Below are positions 36,192-49,867 of a stretch of DNA of 64,000 nucleotides, piece by piece. Source of the DNA: Aurifilum marmelostoma (taxonomy: Eukaryota > Ascomycota > Sordariomycetes > Diaporthales > Cryphonectriaceae); the NCBI GenBank assembly GCA_027559495.1, contig JAMXSV010000026.1:744001-808000 (forward strand), written 5' to 3'. The notes beneath the pieces are model-generated. The model was not told where the DNA came from and made no database searches. It saw only the letters and a program-made list of their open reading frames with translations. How positions within the stretch are numbered: position 1 is the first letter of the stretch; each line of letters starts with the position of its first letter. Made by a program: the position numbers and the translations under genes.

Positions 36192-39100
36192 GTTGTTAGC
36201 GGGCTGCCGATCACCCGCCCGGGGGCTTCTTGAAAATGGTCGAGTGTCCTATGTGGTTACATTTTCCCAAAAAGGTTTCCGAGCACCGGGGCTTTGTCGG
36301 CAATGCAGAGGCAGATACGGGGTTTCCCTGTGTGTGTTTTTGATTTTTTTTTTTTTTTTTTTTTCCCTTTTTGCCGCCAATAAAGAAATAGAGAGACACA
36401 TAGCAGAGCGAATGTACCTACCACAGCCGTCTCAATATCATTGCTTCACGTTGAACAGTGGTATACAGAATAAAACAAAAACCCCCCCGGGCATGCCGGG
36501 TGGTGACATGTGCGAACATCACCCAGACTGACCAAACCAACGTCAGATGCGCCTCATCATCAACCAAACCCCCCCCCCCCTCTTTTATCCTTTCCAGAAA
36601 TAGCAGCAGCAGCGGCGGGATTTCCCCAAAAGTTCTCCCACCCACCCCCTTTCTCAAGTGTATTAATCAGCCACAAGAATGTTGTTTTTATCATGATACA
36701 AAACTTCTGCCCGCCTGCTGGGGGGAGGGGGGGTTGTAGTGTTGTCGTGTGTTTGCATGGGGGATCCGCCCCCCCTGGCGCGGGCTAGAACATGTGCCGT
36801 GGTTGTCACCCAAGCCCCGACCTGAACTGGGACCTGGACGGGAAAAACGGACGGGAACGGGACGGACGGGGGTGGGGTGGAGAGGGGGGAGCGCCTAAGG
36901 TTGCAGGCGGTATATGAGGACGGGGAATACTTGAGGGAAAGGGACTAAGGAAAAAGATGCAGGAGAAGGAATATGCCGTGGCTTGTATGTGTGTGCGTGC
37001 GTGTGTGTGTGTGTAGTGGTCACAGGCAAAAAGAGAGAGACAATACAGACGCGCCTCCTTTTTCTCTCATGGCCCCCCCCCCCCCAAAACAATATGTAGG
37101 AGTTTGCGTTACAGCGGCGATACGAAGGAGGGGGAAAGAATGAATGAATGAATGAATGATTGGGGGGAGAAACAAGAATGGTTGGGCAGAAAGAGGCGAG
37201 GCGAGACGAGGCTAGGCACAGGCAGACATTGTTTCTGAGGCAAGGCAGGGCAAAGACAATAGTGTCTTCTTTTCCTTTCCCGGGTCGGAGCACGGGAAGG
37301 GGCCAGAAAGAGAGTAGAGGATTTTGGGGGGGGGGAAACAAGAAACAGACCATTGATTTCTCTTGCATTGGGGGCCCGCCCGCCATGCCGCTAGCCCCCC
37401 GGGCGCGTAGCAGTAGCGTGTCGCCAGATATACGATGTCACTTTTATTGTGTGTGTTTTTTTTTTTGTTTAATCTCTTTTTCCCTCGTCGAGGTGGTAGG
37501 TTAGGTGGGGTTGGGAGAGTGACGGGCGGGTCCTGGGGTTATCGTTTCTTCTTGTTTCGCCCGTGGGTACGGTGAGAAAAGAAAGAAAGGAAGAGCCTTT
37601 TATTTAGTACGGGGGGGGAGGGGGAAGGGGGGGATAAATTATTAATCGAAAGTTTAATATAAACGAAAAAAAAAAAAAAAAGTAAATATTAAAACCCGCA
37701 AAGCAGGCCAGCAGGTTGATTCCCATCATCCCATGTCCAATAGATGGATTCCCGGCGGGCAACCTATCTAGACCCTCCCCAACATCTCCTTGTTGCAATA
37801 TTGGGTCCTGGAGAAGAGGTGATTTGTGCGTTTGTGTAAGTGTGTGTGTGTGTGAGTGTGAGTGGGAATGGTGGGATGGAGTGGGTGGATGGAGGGCCGA
37901 TCACCCCATTCCCACGGGGCCACGGTTGTTGCGTGTGTGTGTGTGTGTGTGTGTATTGCGTTCAGGCGGGGCGGGAATGTGTGGATGGGCATGGGGGTGG
38001 GGGGTGGGACATGGGCGGCGATACTATGAAACTACTACGTATGTAACTATGTAACAGTAAAGAAGCAGACAGGATGTCGATTATGCCCCAGAGGTGTCCG
38101 TCACTCTGTGATGGGTGGCCTCTTTTTTTTTCTTTTTTTGTCGAAATTTGGAAAGTGGCTGGGGTGCAAAAAGGGGGCATGCCGATGGCCCCATTGGCCG
38201 TTTAATCAAGCGGCTACATGCTATCCAGACGAGTACGTATTCTGATTTACATGATGATGATAGTGATGATGCCGATGAGAAGAGAACAGGGCATGTTGTA
38301 GCGAGAAGAAAGAGTCCCACTTCTCCAGCCTGTCACAAGCCAGCGCTCCCTTCCCTTGAGCTGCGTAAGTGTGATGTATGTGATTCAGGCGACTTAGCTC
38401 TTTTTTTTTTTTTTTTTTTTTTCTTAAACCCATCACTGCTATACAACTAGTGCCCAGCAAGGAACGAAAAAAAAAAAAAACAGGTAGGAGAGTGGTAGTT
38501 GGTAGGCTGGTAGCTACCTGACCAGCAAGCCACCGACAGCTGATCATGCAGACCTGCCCGGCCGACCCCTCCATCTTCTCGGAGGCCAAGCCGGTTCGCT
38601 GGTCTTGGGCGGGGTGGGAAGGTTGTACCATGTCAGGCATCTGTGTGTGTGTGTGTGTGTTGTGTGTGTTGTGTGTGTCGGGGCTGGTCGGTCAGGTGAG
38701 ACTTGAAGCGGGCGGCCAAGATATGCGGTGAGTTTTTGCTCGTGTTACTATACTCCGTATAAAGAAAGAGAGACGAATGAGAGATATGTTACGGTCGCAT
38801 CGGGAAAGGGCAGTGTCTGAGGCGAGAAGACGAGGAGGAGGGGTGTGCGGCATGTGAGGGGTGGGTGTGATGGATACTTAGATGGGGGTTCTTCTCTTTT
38901 TCTTTCCTGTATTCCCTCCCCTGTACATCATTATACACCAATATACATAACCTTGCAGGACTGTTTCTCTCTCTACGGCCTCGACTTTATATTGAAACAA
39001 GAGAAGAAGAGGAAAAACAAGAGCAAGAAATAAAGAGAGGACATGCGAGAGAATATCTACCACGGTACCTGTGCTTATGGGGGCCCACCCGCTGCAGGCA

Positions 39101-40691
39101 TGTAGCAGAGTACCGTGCCAAGTTATCTATGAATAGGCCCAGTATTTCCAGTTCGTCTCCTGAGGTGTCCACGGCCTGAGGGGCACCGATCCAAGGCCAT
39201 TATTGAATGAAGAGCCCCAGATCGGCCATGGCGACAAGAAAACAAGGCAGTGTACGAGGTACCTTATCAGTAAGTATAGAACAGACAAGCAATAGATAGA
39301 GACAAGAAATAAAAAGTATAGTAATAAAAACACCCCAGGGAATGATGGAAATGAAGGTGGAGGCCGATCTTTACTACGAATGGTTTGTGATTGTTTGGGT
39401 CAGCCGCTGCGTACACGGACGGGTGATCCGCAGGTTTGGGGTTACGCCGTCAGGCCGCCAAGCTTACGGGCGGGCTTCTTTTGGGAAGAGGAGGGTGGCC
39501 GCGGGGGGGGGGGCGAATAAGCTATGGCTAGAGGTTGTACCGTACCGCCTGTGATGTGTACCTGACAGCGGCAAATGGAAAGAAAAAAAGAAGAGAGAGA
39601 GAGACAGAAAAGTGAGTCAGAGATAGTGTGTACATGGTAGGAGAAGAGCAAGAGAGAGAAGATGGTGGGGGGGGAGAAGGAGGAGAGGAGGGGGAGTGCC
39701 CCATCTTTCCCACCCTCCTCTCTTCCCGTTCTCTCTGTCTCTCTTGGTACTCACAGCTGCGATCTTGTCCCTTCACCTGGCACGACAGCGTGGTATCTTC
39801 GAGCCAACCAACCCTGGAGGAATAGTGAGCATGTGTGTCTCTGGATTCCGGCGTCCGAGTGGATGCCTTTGGGAAATGGCTTTATGCAGGTGGTAAGATT
39901 TAGACCCGGTATGTAAGACAAGACCAGCGTATAGGATGCCAGTACTGGACTTCATTTCTGTCAGTGTCGAGGCTAAAGTCAAAAGGTAGCCACACACATA
40001 CACACACACACATCATGTACCCATAACCATGTACGCACAGTTACAGTGCAGAACGCAGGCGCAGGTGCAAGCCACACACACACACACACACACACACAAG
40101 ACAGCACAGCCCGAGATAGACCAAAGCTCTGCCGTGTATGCATACACACCTGCCCACATCCATGTGTGTTGGTGCCACGCAAGCGCTCGCTGATTCCTGA
40201 TGTAGGAGACGAGGATGTGCCGCCTGTTGGATGACAAGGTGGAGGAGATGCAGATGCGGTTGTGCGGCAGGGAAGAAAAAGAGCCTGTAATTTCTTCTTT
40301 TTTTTTCTTTCCAGTTCTTACCTTCTTCGCGCTCTCTCTCCCCCCCCCCCCCCCCTGTAGAGTGAGTATCTTGGTGGTTGTCTCGAGACTTTGAGCTCCT
40401 CTCCCCAGCGCCCAACGAAAGAAAAAGCAAAGGGAAAAAAAAAAAAAAAATCACCATCCAGCCAGTAAGTACTTGACCCTAGAGACTCACTCAAACAAGG
40501 TAAAAATGGCGTGTACTATATTGTGCCATGTGGAGAGAGCGGTTCGAGTCTAATAAAGTTTCCACCTACCGCTACGGCCTACGGCCCACACCGTCAAGAT
40601 TTCTTTTTTTACGATCTTGACATGTGCCGTTTTCCTTCTTCTCACACACACACACAACACACACATACACCACCTGCTCTTCTTTCTTGTA

Positions 40692-40723
<32 letters not shown>

Positions 40724-42562
40724 ATCTTCTTCTGCAACCCTTGTCCATACAACTCATCTTGTTATGAGATGACGACATGGCAGTGTAGGGGGAGAAGAAG
40801 AAGAAGAGAGAGGGCGAATGATCACGGCAAGAGAAAAAGGGAGGGTGGGATGATGGATCGGAGAAAGTAGATCTCGTTCATTATGATGATGATGGAAGAT
40901 ACTAGAAAGACCATACCATACTACATCCTACCGTCCAGTCCACGGCATCAAAGAAAGAAAAGAAATAATATTACATATACCGTCGATCCAGGGAGAAAGG
41001 GATGTGGTCAGTCCAGAGCCAAGGGAGAGAAAAGAGCTGAGGGGGGGGGGACGAAGAGGAAAAAGAGGCAAGAGGGGTACAACGGTACGTACTGTGTACC
41101 TAACGTTGCTTGGTATGCATGTACAGCGGGAGCCTAAGAGTCACCTAGCTTGGGATGGACCACTGACTGGGCAAGAGAGAGAGAGAGAGAGACCTAACCT
41201 TCAGGGATCAGCCAGCAGCCCCACCCACTGTTACAGCCCACTCCAGCGGGTCCCACCCACTACTACTACACTACAACAACAATAATCACAACGCTTCCTC
41301 TTCCTTCTCAACCTCTCTTGGGACATCAGCCAGCAGCAACTAGCTTTCGCCTGCATGCATGATTTCCTCTGGGGACTTTTAACAGCTACCATCTGCTACC
41401 ACCTGATCTGCTGCTGTCAACATCGACAGTGGCCCCCCCCCCCCCCTCTGCCTCTCTTTGTCCATGATCATCATCGCCATCGGCATCTTGGTGGCCTGTC
41501 GAGAGAATACGAACAACAAGACATTGCAGATGGACCAGAAACCCTGACCCAAGACCCCAAGACCATCTTTCAAACCTCAAAATCCTTCCAAAGCCACAAA
41601 AAAACCCAACACTGTGCCACACGCATACATCCCAGTGGGGAAGCGGCAGCATACCTTGGCAGGTTGGGGCGGGGCGACCCAACACACACGCCCACAGGCA
41701 CCACAACTTCCAGGCAGGGCCTCCCTGCTGAAGCGCTGGGCCACTCGGCCCTCGTCCCATGCCCTGACTAAAAGCCATAGTACTCAGCCCGGCGCCCGCC
41801 TAGTTGACCCATCCCACCCCATATCGAACACGACCTAACAAACTTACATAGCCACACACACACACACACACATACACACACCCACCCGCACGCACGCACT
41901 ACCTGGGCTTGAACTGACTCTACAACTTGGAGACGGCCGTTCCCTACCTGACGGGCTGCAGCATCTCTCGACCCACATTCGAAGATTCCATCACAACCTC
42001 TTCTTTTTCTCTTTCTCCTTCCCGCAAACTAGGGCCCTCCTACACAAACCACCCCACCTTCTTCGTGAAGGTCTGGTGGTGGGGGAACTACAACCGAAAG
42101 GGAAAAGAAAGAGAGAGAGAGAGGGGGAGAGAGAGAGAGAAAAGCAATCCTCTTCTTGTTGTCCCATAGGAGGACCGGACAGCGGCTTGCGTCCATCCGT
42201 CGGTTCCGCATCTTGCAACTCCAACTTTTGGTTCCTGAACCGTTTGTCCCGGCTGAGGGATCGACTCGCGACCGCCAAAGGCTATGGCAGACGGCGCCAC
42301 TCGGATCATCAACCCTCTCCACCGCGCATGACTGTTTCCGTCCAAAGGAATCCCAAAGACGTACCCAGAAGACACGAAGGCGACACCAACAGAGATACAC
42401 AAAGACACACACACACACACACGCAACGCCCACGCCCACGCACGTGGTGGCCACGAACATCAGGCCTTCCCCAAGGGGAGGGCGCTCTCGCTCTGCACCT
42501 CTCTGGCCTCTCCCTACCAACACACCTGATCCGACTCCTCTCACGACTACAAGGCTGTGACG
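33578..42562. other. 9 kb gene desert rich in simple repeats
   Basis: No open frame here has a believable protein pattern; those that exist come from repeats. The region holds at least twenty simple tracts: G-runs (34751, 35429, 35621), a CT repeat (36154-36183), T21 (36344-36364), C-runs (36570, 37073, 40341, 41434), TG repeats (37004, 37840, 37934, 38643), a GAAT repeat (37138-37158), A- and T-runs (37667, 38400, 38467, 40433), AC repeats (40075, 41853) and GA repeats (41174, 42110). The RPL12-side kilobase is ordinary in composition. The rest lies upstream of the GT41 gene and may include a long promoter, leader or non-coding RNA. Confidence 0.5.
40693..40722 (+). repeat. (CTG)10 trinucleotide repeat
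   Basis: Ten uninterrupted CTG units in the gene desert, outside any supported coding region. Such tracts change length easily and could serve as a strain marker. Confidence 0.9.
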
Positions 42563-45500
42563 ATGGAGCTGATGCCGAGCCCGACACAGCACCAGCACCG
42601 CCCGCCGCATGTGGTGCCAGTGTTTATGCCTGTATCCTACGGGAGAGCGGGCCAGCAGGCACATGTCACCGCCTCGCCCACCGACCATCGACGTTTCGAG
42701 CAGAGCCTTAACGTTGCCCCCTCGCGCCCTGGCCCCAGATCCTTCAATACCTACCCGACCATCGATCTCTTCCCACGATCTGCACCACTGAACAAGGCTC
42801 ATCTGCCCCAGATCTTCACCAACCTGAGCAGCAACTCCTCTTCTTCTTCCTCCACGATTCCCGACTATACAGAACACTCGCTGCGGAGGAAGACCCCCAA
42901 CGGGACCATTGATAATGGCTACGACGGCACGCCCACCCAGCTCGCTGCTGGGCCGCCACCGCAGAAATTCCTGAACCTGACCCCGTCGGGGGATGTCTTC
43001 CCCAGTCCAAGCTCGGTTCGGCCCATGGGCGCCATGAACAGCCCCTCGTGGTTCCCCATCTCGCAGTCCCCCGTGGCGGGGCGTGGCGACAACAATGATA
43101 CCTTCCGCCAGGCCGTCGACGCGAACAGCAGCTACCGCACGCAGGGGAACCTGGGCTACAGCCCGGGCTACGGCTCCATGATGCCGTCACCCTCTGCCCA
43201 GATGCACTCCATGAGCCTGAGTCCTGCTCTGCGTGGCCCCTTTGGCACGTATCCGAACCCAAGTGTGCCCAGCCCGGCGGTGCCCTCGCCCATGGGCTTC
43301 AACCCTGCCACTCCGCTCTATGCCGACAGCCCTCTCGTCAGCTTCCCTCAGCCCATGGTCTTCTCGTCGGGATACCCCCCCTCACAACATCCCCTATGAG
43401 AGTGGCTTTGTCGCCGTCCAGGCGCCCTTGCCTCAGGGTCCCCTGCTTGGCCAGGGCTACGGCCAGAGCTCGCCCTTCCAGATGCCCTACATGCTGGACG
43501 ACGGCTTCGCCCGACATTCTTTCCCCTCTACGCTGCAGTCTCCCCATCGCCTGCACAACAGCCTGTCTCTTGTCCCCAGCCCTACGACTGCTGCTGCTGC
43601 TGCTGCTGCTGCCGCTGCCGCAGCGGCCGCCGCCGCCGGCAGTCCAGGCGGCGGATCACAGCAGAACTTCAAGGAGGGTGTTCTGCTGTCCGCCCACAAG
43701 GCCTATTCCGACCTCGTGACACACGTGACCCGCCTCAAGAAGGTTCAGCACGGGAGGACCGCTTCGAGGTCGCTCAAGAGTATCATGTTCCCCCGGCCCC
43801 CCAAGCACCTGGTCACGAGGCCCGCGTCTCAGCTGCAGAGGGCACCCCAGAGCTTCCCAGGAGCCGTGGCAGGGTATCACCACCACCAGCACACCGTGAC
43901 GGCAACCGTGTACGGCAACGTGATGCTCCAGTCCAATCCACGAGAGAATGCAAAGGCCTCTCTAGAAATGCTCCGCAACCTGTGTGAACAGACCAACTGG
44001 CAATGGATAGATGGCATGCTGATGGGCGGCTGCTTGTGTTACAGCCTCGAGCGTTATGAGGACGGGCTCGAATGGTTCAAGAGGATTGTCGTTCTCGATG
44101 AAAAGTATGTCGCCTCTTCCCCCCCCCCCCACCCTTTCCTTACCCACCATTTTGGGTTTCCCCCTGATTTTTTTTTGATTGCATCTTCGCCTCTGCTTGT
44201 GGTCAACCATACTTATGAATTCTCACCACAGCCATGTGGAAGCGCTTTCCAATATAGGCGCGACCTTGTATTGTCTCAATCGGTTAGATGAGGCAGAACG
44301 GTACTGGAATAAGGTCATCGACACACGGCCAGACTATCTCGAGGCAGTCGAGCATCTCGTCGGACTGCTGGGCTCTACTCAGCGGAACAGCGAGGCCGTC
44401 GAGATCATAGAACTTGTTCAGGATAAGCTGCGCATACAGCCATACGACGAACTGCATCGTCAGAAGCGACACAAGAAGGGTATCGGTACAAACTCTGCGC
44501 AGCCCGCCGATGTGACGCCGATGCCCAGCTCGGACGAAGCGCTGGCAGCCCAGGCAGTCCGCAAGCTTAACGTGTCGACCAGATCGCAAGAGGAGTTCGG
44601 ATCCAGCGGCTACAACATACCAGCCAGCGAGAACGGCAAGATGCTGGGTCTGATCCACGCCAAGGGCAACATGCTCTACACGCTCAGGCAGATTAACCGC
44701 GCGTCCAAGGACTTTGAAGAGGCCGTGTTGATCAGCGCCGGTCGGGATTTTGGCTGCATTCAGAATCTCGTCAGGCGGATCCAGCTGGTCCTAGCCCCGA
44801 GACCGAACGGATCGCAGCCTCTACAACAACAGCAGCAGCAGCAGCAGCAGCAACGCCAACAGCAGCAGGCACCACACCCAGCTCCGCTGTTACTGGCGCC
44901 GGAGGCGGCAAAGCGGACCGCCGAGCTTGTCTTTTCCATGACCGGTGGGCAACTGCCAGGACTCCGATACGTGGCCGACGGCGCCCAGAAGAAGACAGCC
45001 ATGTCCACGACGAGTAATGCCCTCTTGTCGCTCGCCAAGATCTTCCAGGACGCCATGTCGTCTGGCGCCTCGAACGTCGGTCATACGGCGCAGCCCAGCA
45101 GCGTCAGCGACATTCTGGCCCTGTACTATCTGTCTCTGTCTCTCCAGGAGAGCCCGTCGACCGCCAACAATGTCGGCATTCTTCTCGCAAGCGTTCAGCA
45201 GGCCGCCCCTGGACCTGCCACGGTGTCTGCGTTTGCCTACTCCCAGCGGCTTCCCGGCATCACGCAGGGGAGTGGTCTGGAGCTGGCCCTCGCATACTAC
45301 CAGTACGGCCTGTACCTCGATAAGCATCATGTACACCTTCACACAAACCTGGGCAGCCTGCTGAAGGATATCGGCCAGCTGGATCTCGCGATTCAGATGT
45401 ACGAGAGGGCGGTGGAGTGTGACGGCACCTTCGACATTGCTCTGACCAACCTTGCCAACGCCGTCAAGGACCGGGGGCGCATCGAGGAGGCGATCAAATT

Positions 45501-47590
45501 TTACAGGCGGGCGGTCGATTCTAATCCCGAGTTTGCCGAAGCTGTGTGTGGCCTGTCAACAGCACTGAACTCCGTCTGCGACTGGAAAGGACGTGGCGGC
45601 GTGTACCTGAACGGCGGCAAGTTCGACAGGTGGCACGTTGATGCCAAGGGCATGCTCGTTGATGCCCAGGAGAGCCGCAGCGGCTTTGGTCTGATGAAGA
45701 AGGTGGTCGACATCGTGGCGCGTCAGCTCAGGGAAGCCTCGAGGTGGGGTGTCGGCACCGCCACGCCGGCCGTCCTGGCCCAGCTGGTCTCGCTGCTCTC
45801 TACGACCGACGTGCTCACCATGGAGCAGCCGCTGGACCTGGACTCGGAGCTGAAGGCATGGGCGGGCAAGCCGTGGGAGGGCTCAAAGCTGCTCCGCCTG
45901 ATCGAGCGGGTGACTCGCGCCACCATGCGGAAGTGGTACCTGGACAGGCACGTACACGGCTTTGAGTCGCCGCGAGGCTACCCCCGTGTCAGGCCTCCCA
46001 ACAGCCTCACCATCCCGACCGCGCCCACGGTGCTGCCGTTCCACACTTTCACAAACCCGCTGACGGCCAAGGACGTGCGGAGAATCTCGCAGCGCAACGC
46101 GCTTAGGATATCGTGTTCGACGCTCCGATCCCCTTGGCTGCCCAAATCGGTCTATCCACCTCCTGCTCCGCCAAAACCCTGCCTCAATATCGGCTACGTA
46201 TCATCCGACTTCAATAACCATCCACTCGCTCACCTGATGCAATCCGTGTTCGGATTCCACGACCAGACCCGGGCCAAGGCCTTCTGCTATGCCACTACGG
46301 CAAGCGACGCGTCCCCGCACCGTCAGCAGATCGAGAAGGAAGCGCCCGTCTTCCGAGACGTCAGCAGCTGGTCCTCGGACAAGCTGGTCGAGCAGATCGT
46401 CAAGGACGGCATCCACATCCTTGTCAACCTTAACGGCTATACTAGAGGTGCCCGCAACGAGATCTTTGCGGCCCGGCCGGCTCCCATCCAGATGTCGTTC
46501 ATGGGCTTCGCCGGCACCCTCGGCGCGGAATGGTGCGATTATCTCCTCGCAGATGCCACTGCCATCCCCCGGGAGACGCTGCGGCCGTACAGGTCCAACC
46601 TGACCGTGACCGACGTCTTCCGCGACGACGCCGAGGGCGAGGCCGAGAACTGGGTATATTCCGAGAATATCATATTCTGCAGGGACACCTTCTTCTGTTG
46701 CGACCACAGACAGTCTGCCGACTCCACAGAGAGGCGTGTGACCTGGCAAGACGAGCAGAAACGTCGGTGGGCGATGCGCAAGACCATCTTTCCCGATATC
46801 CCGGATGATGCTATCATCCTTGGTAACTTCAATCAGCTATATAAGGTATGTGGACCCTCCTCGCTTTTCCTTTTTTTTTTTTTTTTTTTTCTCTTTTTGC
46901 CCTTCATCCTTAGTATCCCCGGTCCTGAGCAGTGGCTCTGACACCGCCGGGATACAGATTGATCCGACAACCTTCCGCACGTGGCTGCGGATCCTTGACA
47001 AGACACCCAATGCGATCCTGTGGCTCCTCAAGTTCCCAGAGCTGGGCGAGCGCGCTCTCAGAGAGACGGCTGAAGAGTGGGCACCGCATGTTGCCAAGCG
47101 CATCTACTTCACCGACGTGGCACCCAAGCAGCACCATATCTCTCGTGCCCGCGTCTGCGACTTGTTCCTCGACACGCCCGAGTGCAACGCACACACCACA
47201 GCAGCCGATGTGTTGTGGTCCAGCACACCGCTTCTCACCCTCACCAGGTACAAGTACAAGATGTGTTCCAGGATGGCCGCGTCCATCCTGAAGGGCGCGC
47301 TGCCCAAGAATGCTGCCGGCGATCAGGCCGCCGAGGATCTGATCGCGGAGGATGACCAAACGTACGAAGAAAAGGCCATCAAGCTTGCCAACGGCATCTC
47401 GTACCGCATGTCCCCACAGGGCTACGGCCAGGCCGAAGGTCGCCTGTGGGACCTGAGAAAGCTCCTGTTCGAAGCGAAATGGAGCTGCGCGCTCTTCGAT
47501 ACCCGACGTTGGGTGAGAGACCTCGAGGATGCATACGAGGAAGCATGGAGGAGATGGGTGGACGGCATTGAGGGGGACATCTATCTATGA
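42563..47590 (+). CDS. GT41 O-GlcNAc-transferase-like protein, TPR + catalytic domain, one frame error
   Basis: Predicted to attach sugar from a nucleotide donor to Ser/Thr of nuclear and cytosolic proteins (OGT/SPINDLY family). Exons are 42563-44104, 44232-46845 and 46958-47590. The first exon changes frame at a seven-C run (43375-43381); removing one C joins YPPHNIPYE and yields 1595 aa. Residues 1-400 are disordered and include a poly-Ala run (about 341-358). TPR repeats span roughly 440-800 (SNIGATLYCLNRLDEAERYW, LGSLLKDIGQLDLAIQMYERA), interrupted by a poly-Gln run (about 713-727). The catalytic lobes start near 1160: IGYVSSDFNNHPLAHLMQ carries the family's conserved His motif, FNQLYK ends exon 2 with the Lys (1385) that contacts the donor phosphate in human OGT, and CNAHTTAADVLW follows. 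Whether the donor is UDP-GlcNAc or GDP-fucose, as in SPINDLY, cannot be told by eye. Confidence 0.88.
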
Positions 47591-47659
47591 TCTATGACTG
47601 ATCGACATATCCGCCGCATTCTCGGACTTGATCAGAGATCACTCACGCACGCACGCACA

Positions 47660-47660
47660 G

Positions 47661-47718
<58 letters not shown>

Positions 47719-47719
47719 C
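47660..47719. repeat. 60-bp alternating purine-pyrimidine tract (GC)n(AC)n(AT)n
   Basis: Every step from 47660 to 47719 alternates purine and pyrimidine. It runs from GC dinucleotides through about 14 CA units to about 11 TA units. Tracts of this type can adopt Z-DNA at the GC/AC part and cruciform or melted states at the TA part. It begins 70 bases after the GT41 stop codon. Confidence 0.9.
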
Positions 47720-49867
47720 CCTATGGCTATGCCAACACGGAGGAGGGTGACACAGAACCAGGGAACCTCGGAGTCAGGAGTAGGGAAAAAGGAATTGTGC
47801 GTTTCTTCATAAAAAATTCAAGAGGAGGACCACAGGTATCAGGACGCAAGTTCTGCGGATTGGGAAACAGGGGATTGGGGAAAGGAGGGTGACATCCAAG
47901 CAACACGAGATGTCCACAACGAACATGAGAGGGAACTAAGCCGGGTCTGCAAGGGCGTTCTTTTTGCGCAAGTGTCATAGAGCATCTGTTGGTTTTGATT
48001 GTTTTCTCCGCCATTGCGTTGTCTTGCTGTCATTGCCTTGCCAGCCTGCGGCTCGCGGCAGTCATGACATCAAGTCTCTCACCTCATGTTGCTCGCCATT
48101 CTTGAAGCCTGCCTGCATGCATACATCACACATCCGTTCGAGTTTCCTTTTTTTATCTTGGCAAAGAACGTTCATTCTTCTTTTCTTTGCCTTTTCATTT
48201 TCCTATGATATCCACCCTTGGAGATGCGAGATTGTTTTGGCCCTTGATGTTTGACGGGCCAAGCCCTCTCGCTCTTTGCGGCGCAGTATCTACCTACCTG
48301 ATTCTTTTCTGCTTTTTTCTTTCTCTTTGGTGCTCGGACTGTCACTAGCGATGGTGGTATACGGTACGCATTTACGATTTCATGGGATGACACTGGTTTC
48401 TTTTCTTTTTTTAACAGGGCAAAGCGGGCGCGAAAGCAGGAGCTTATTTTATGAATGACTATACCCCACACCATTATGGACTTGACACCACCGTCACTAC
48501 TCTTTGTCCCCAGCGTATTTTGGCACTCTGCCGTGAAATGTAGAAGATAGGATTGTGTAGGCTTGGTCGTGTGGGGAGTCAGTCTTGTAGGGTTGATTAG
48601 AGATATCAAGAGATGAGCCCATTTTACGTCCTCTTCCAGAGCGTCGGGGGGGGGGGGGCGAGCGGCCTCTTGTTGTTCCTGAGAATAACAAGACGTTTCG
48701 TAAGACCTCCACCCCGGTGCTACGAAAACCGTAATGACGAGGTTGGGGGGGGGGGGGCTGGTGGTCTGGGGCAATGCACAGCATGGGATGTTTTCCCCTG
48801 GTAGTGGCTCGAGGGTATCACACCTTGTCTCGAAAGCCCCTGGTTGGAGCGGCCGACAGCGACTTGTGCGGTTTTCCAGAACAAAAGAAAACAACAACAC
48901 GAGTCCTTGAACCGGCAAGTAATCTGATTTTTGAGCACCTGGGCGAAAACATGACGAGTTCTAGGGTCTGCGATACCGAGATTCATGTTGGGAACTGCCA
49001 CTTTATTTGTCTCTCGGGGGAGAAGTATGACGGGGAGGTTTCTAAACGCTAATTAATTATATGATCACGAAATCTCGCGCAGTGGTCAGAACTTTTGTGG
49101 TCTGCCAACGTAGAGCTCTGCCGGATCTGGGTTCTTCTCGTCGGCACAATCAAGACAGCTCTCGACTGGCTTGCTGGTAGAACGATGACTGGTATCACGT
49201 AATTATACAGTGGTGAGCGAGATCGCATAAGGGAGACACGAGCTCTTCTGCTGCTCAAGTGTATCTTCTTTAAATTACCGGTGTTATATATCGACGAGAT
49301 CTATCTCTGGACCACAACATCCTGTCCAGAAAGAGAGAATTCTCCTGGTAAAACGACCTCACCACTCGGTGCTGCAGAACTGGCCGTGGTCTTTATCCTA
49401 ACTTGGTGTGACTGGGTGACAGACAGGACTTGAAGGCCTAGGAGTCTGCGTATATCGTCGGCGATGCACTTCGAATCCGTCCGTCCACCTCAGCAACCCA
49501 ACCTGGTCAAGATCATGATCCCATTATTAGGGTTTTGAAGCCCCCAGAAACAGAACTGTAGTCCAGCTGGAGCGGCCCGAAGCCCGTCAGTCTTCTCAGC
49601 CGCCACAGGAATTCCGCAGCGCCCAACCTCGTGTTTCAAGCATACGGCCTTCTATTATAATAACAACAAGGATGATCGTCGTCGTTGTCGGCACCAGAAG
49701 GGATTATCACGGGTTTTTTTCCGTGTCTTTTTCCTTTCTCAAAAGAAAGAGGAAAATAACACCATACGAGAACCCACGTTCCTGTTGAGGGGGAAAAAAT
49801 AAATAAAAAATCAGGTGGTCACTAAAAACAAAAAAAAAAAAAAAAAACAAAGAGCGACGTCAACAAT

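Noticed and set aside
40545..40570. GGTTCGAGTCT, another B-box-like string
   Set aside because: Neither strand gives an A box or any cloverleaf around it.
48172..48918. 248-codon minus-strand open frame after the GT41 gene
   Set aside because: Crosses two G-runs, lacks protein-like periodicity and has no recognisable family.
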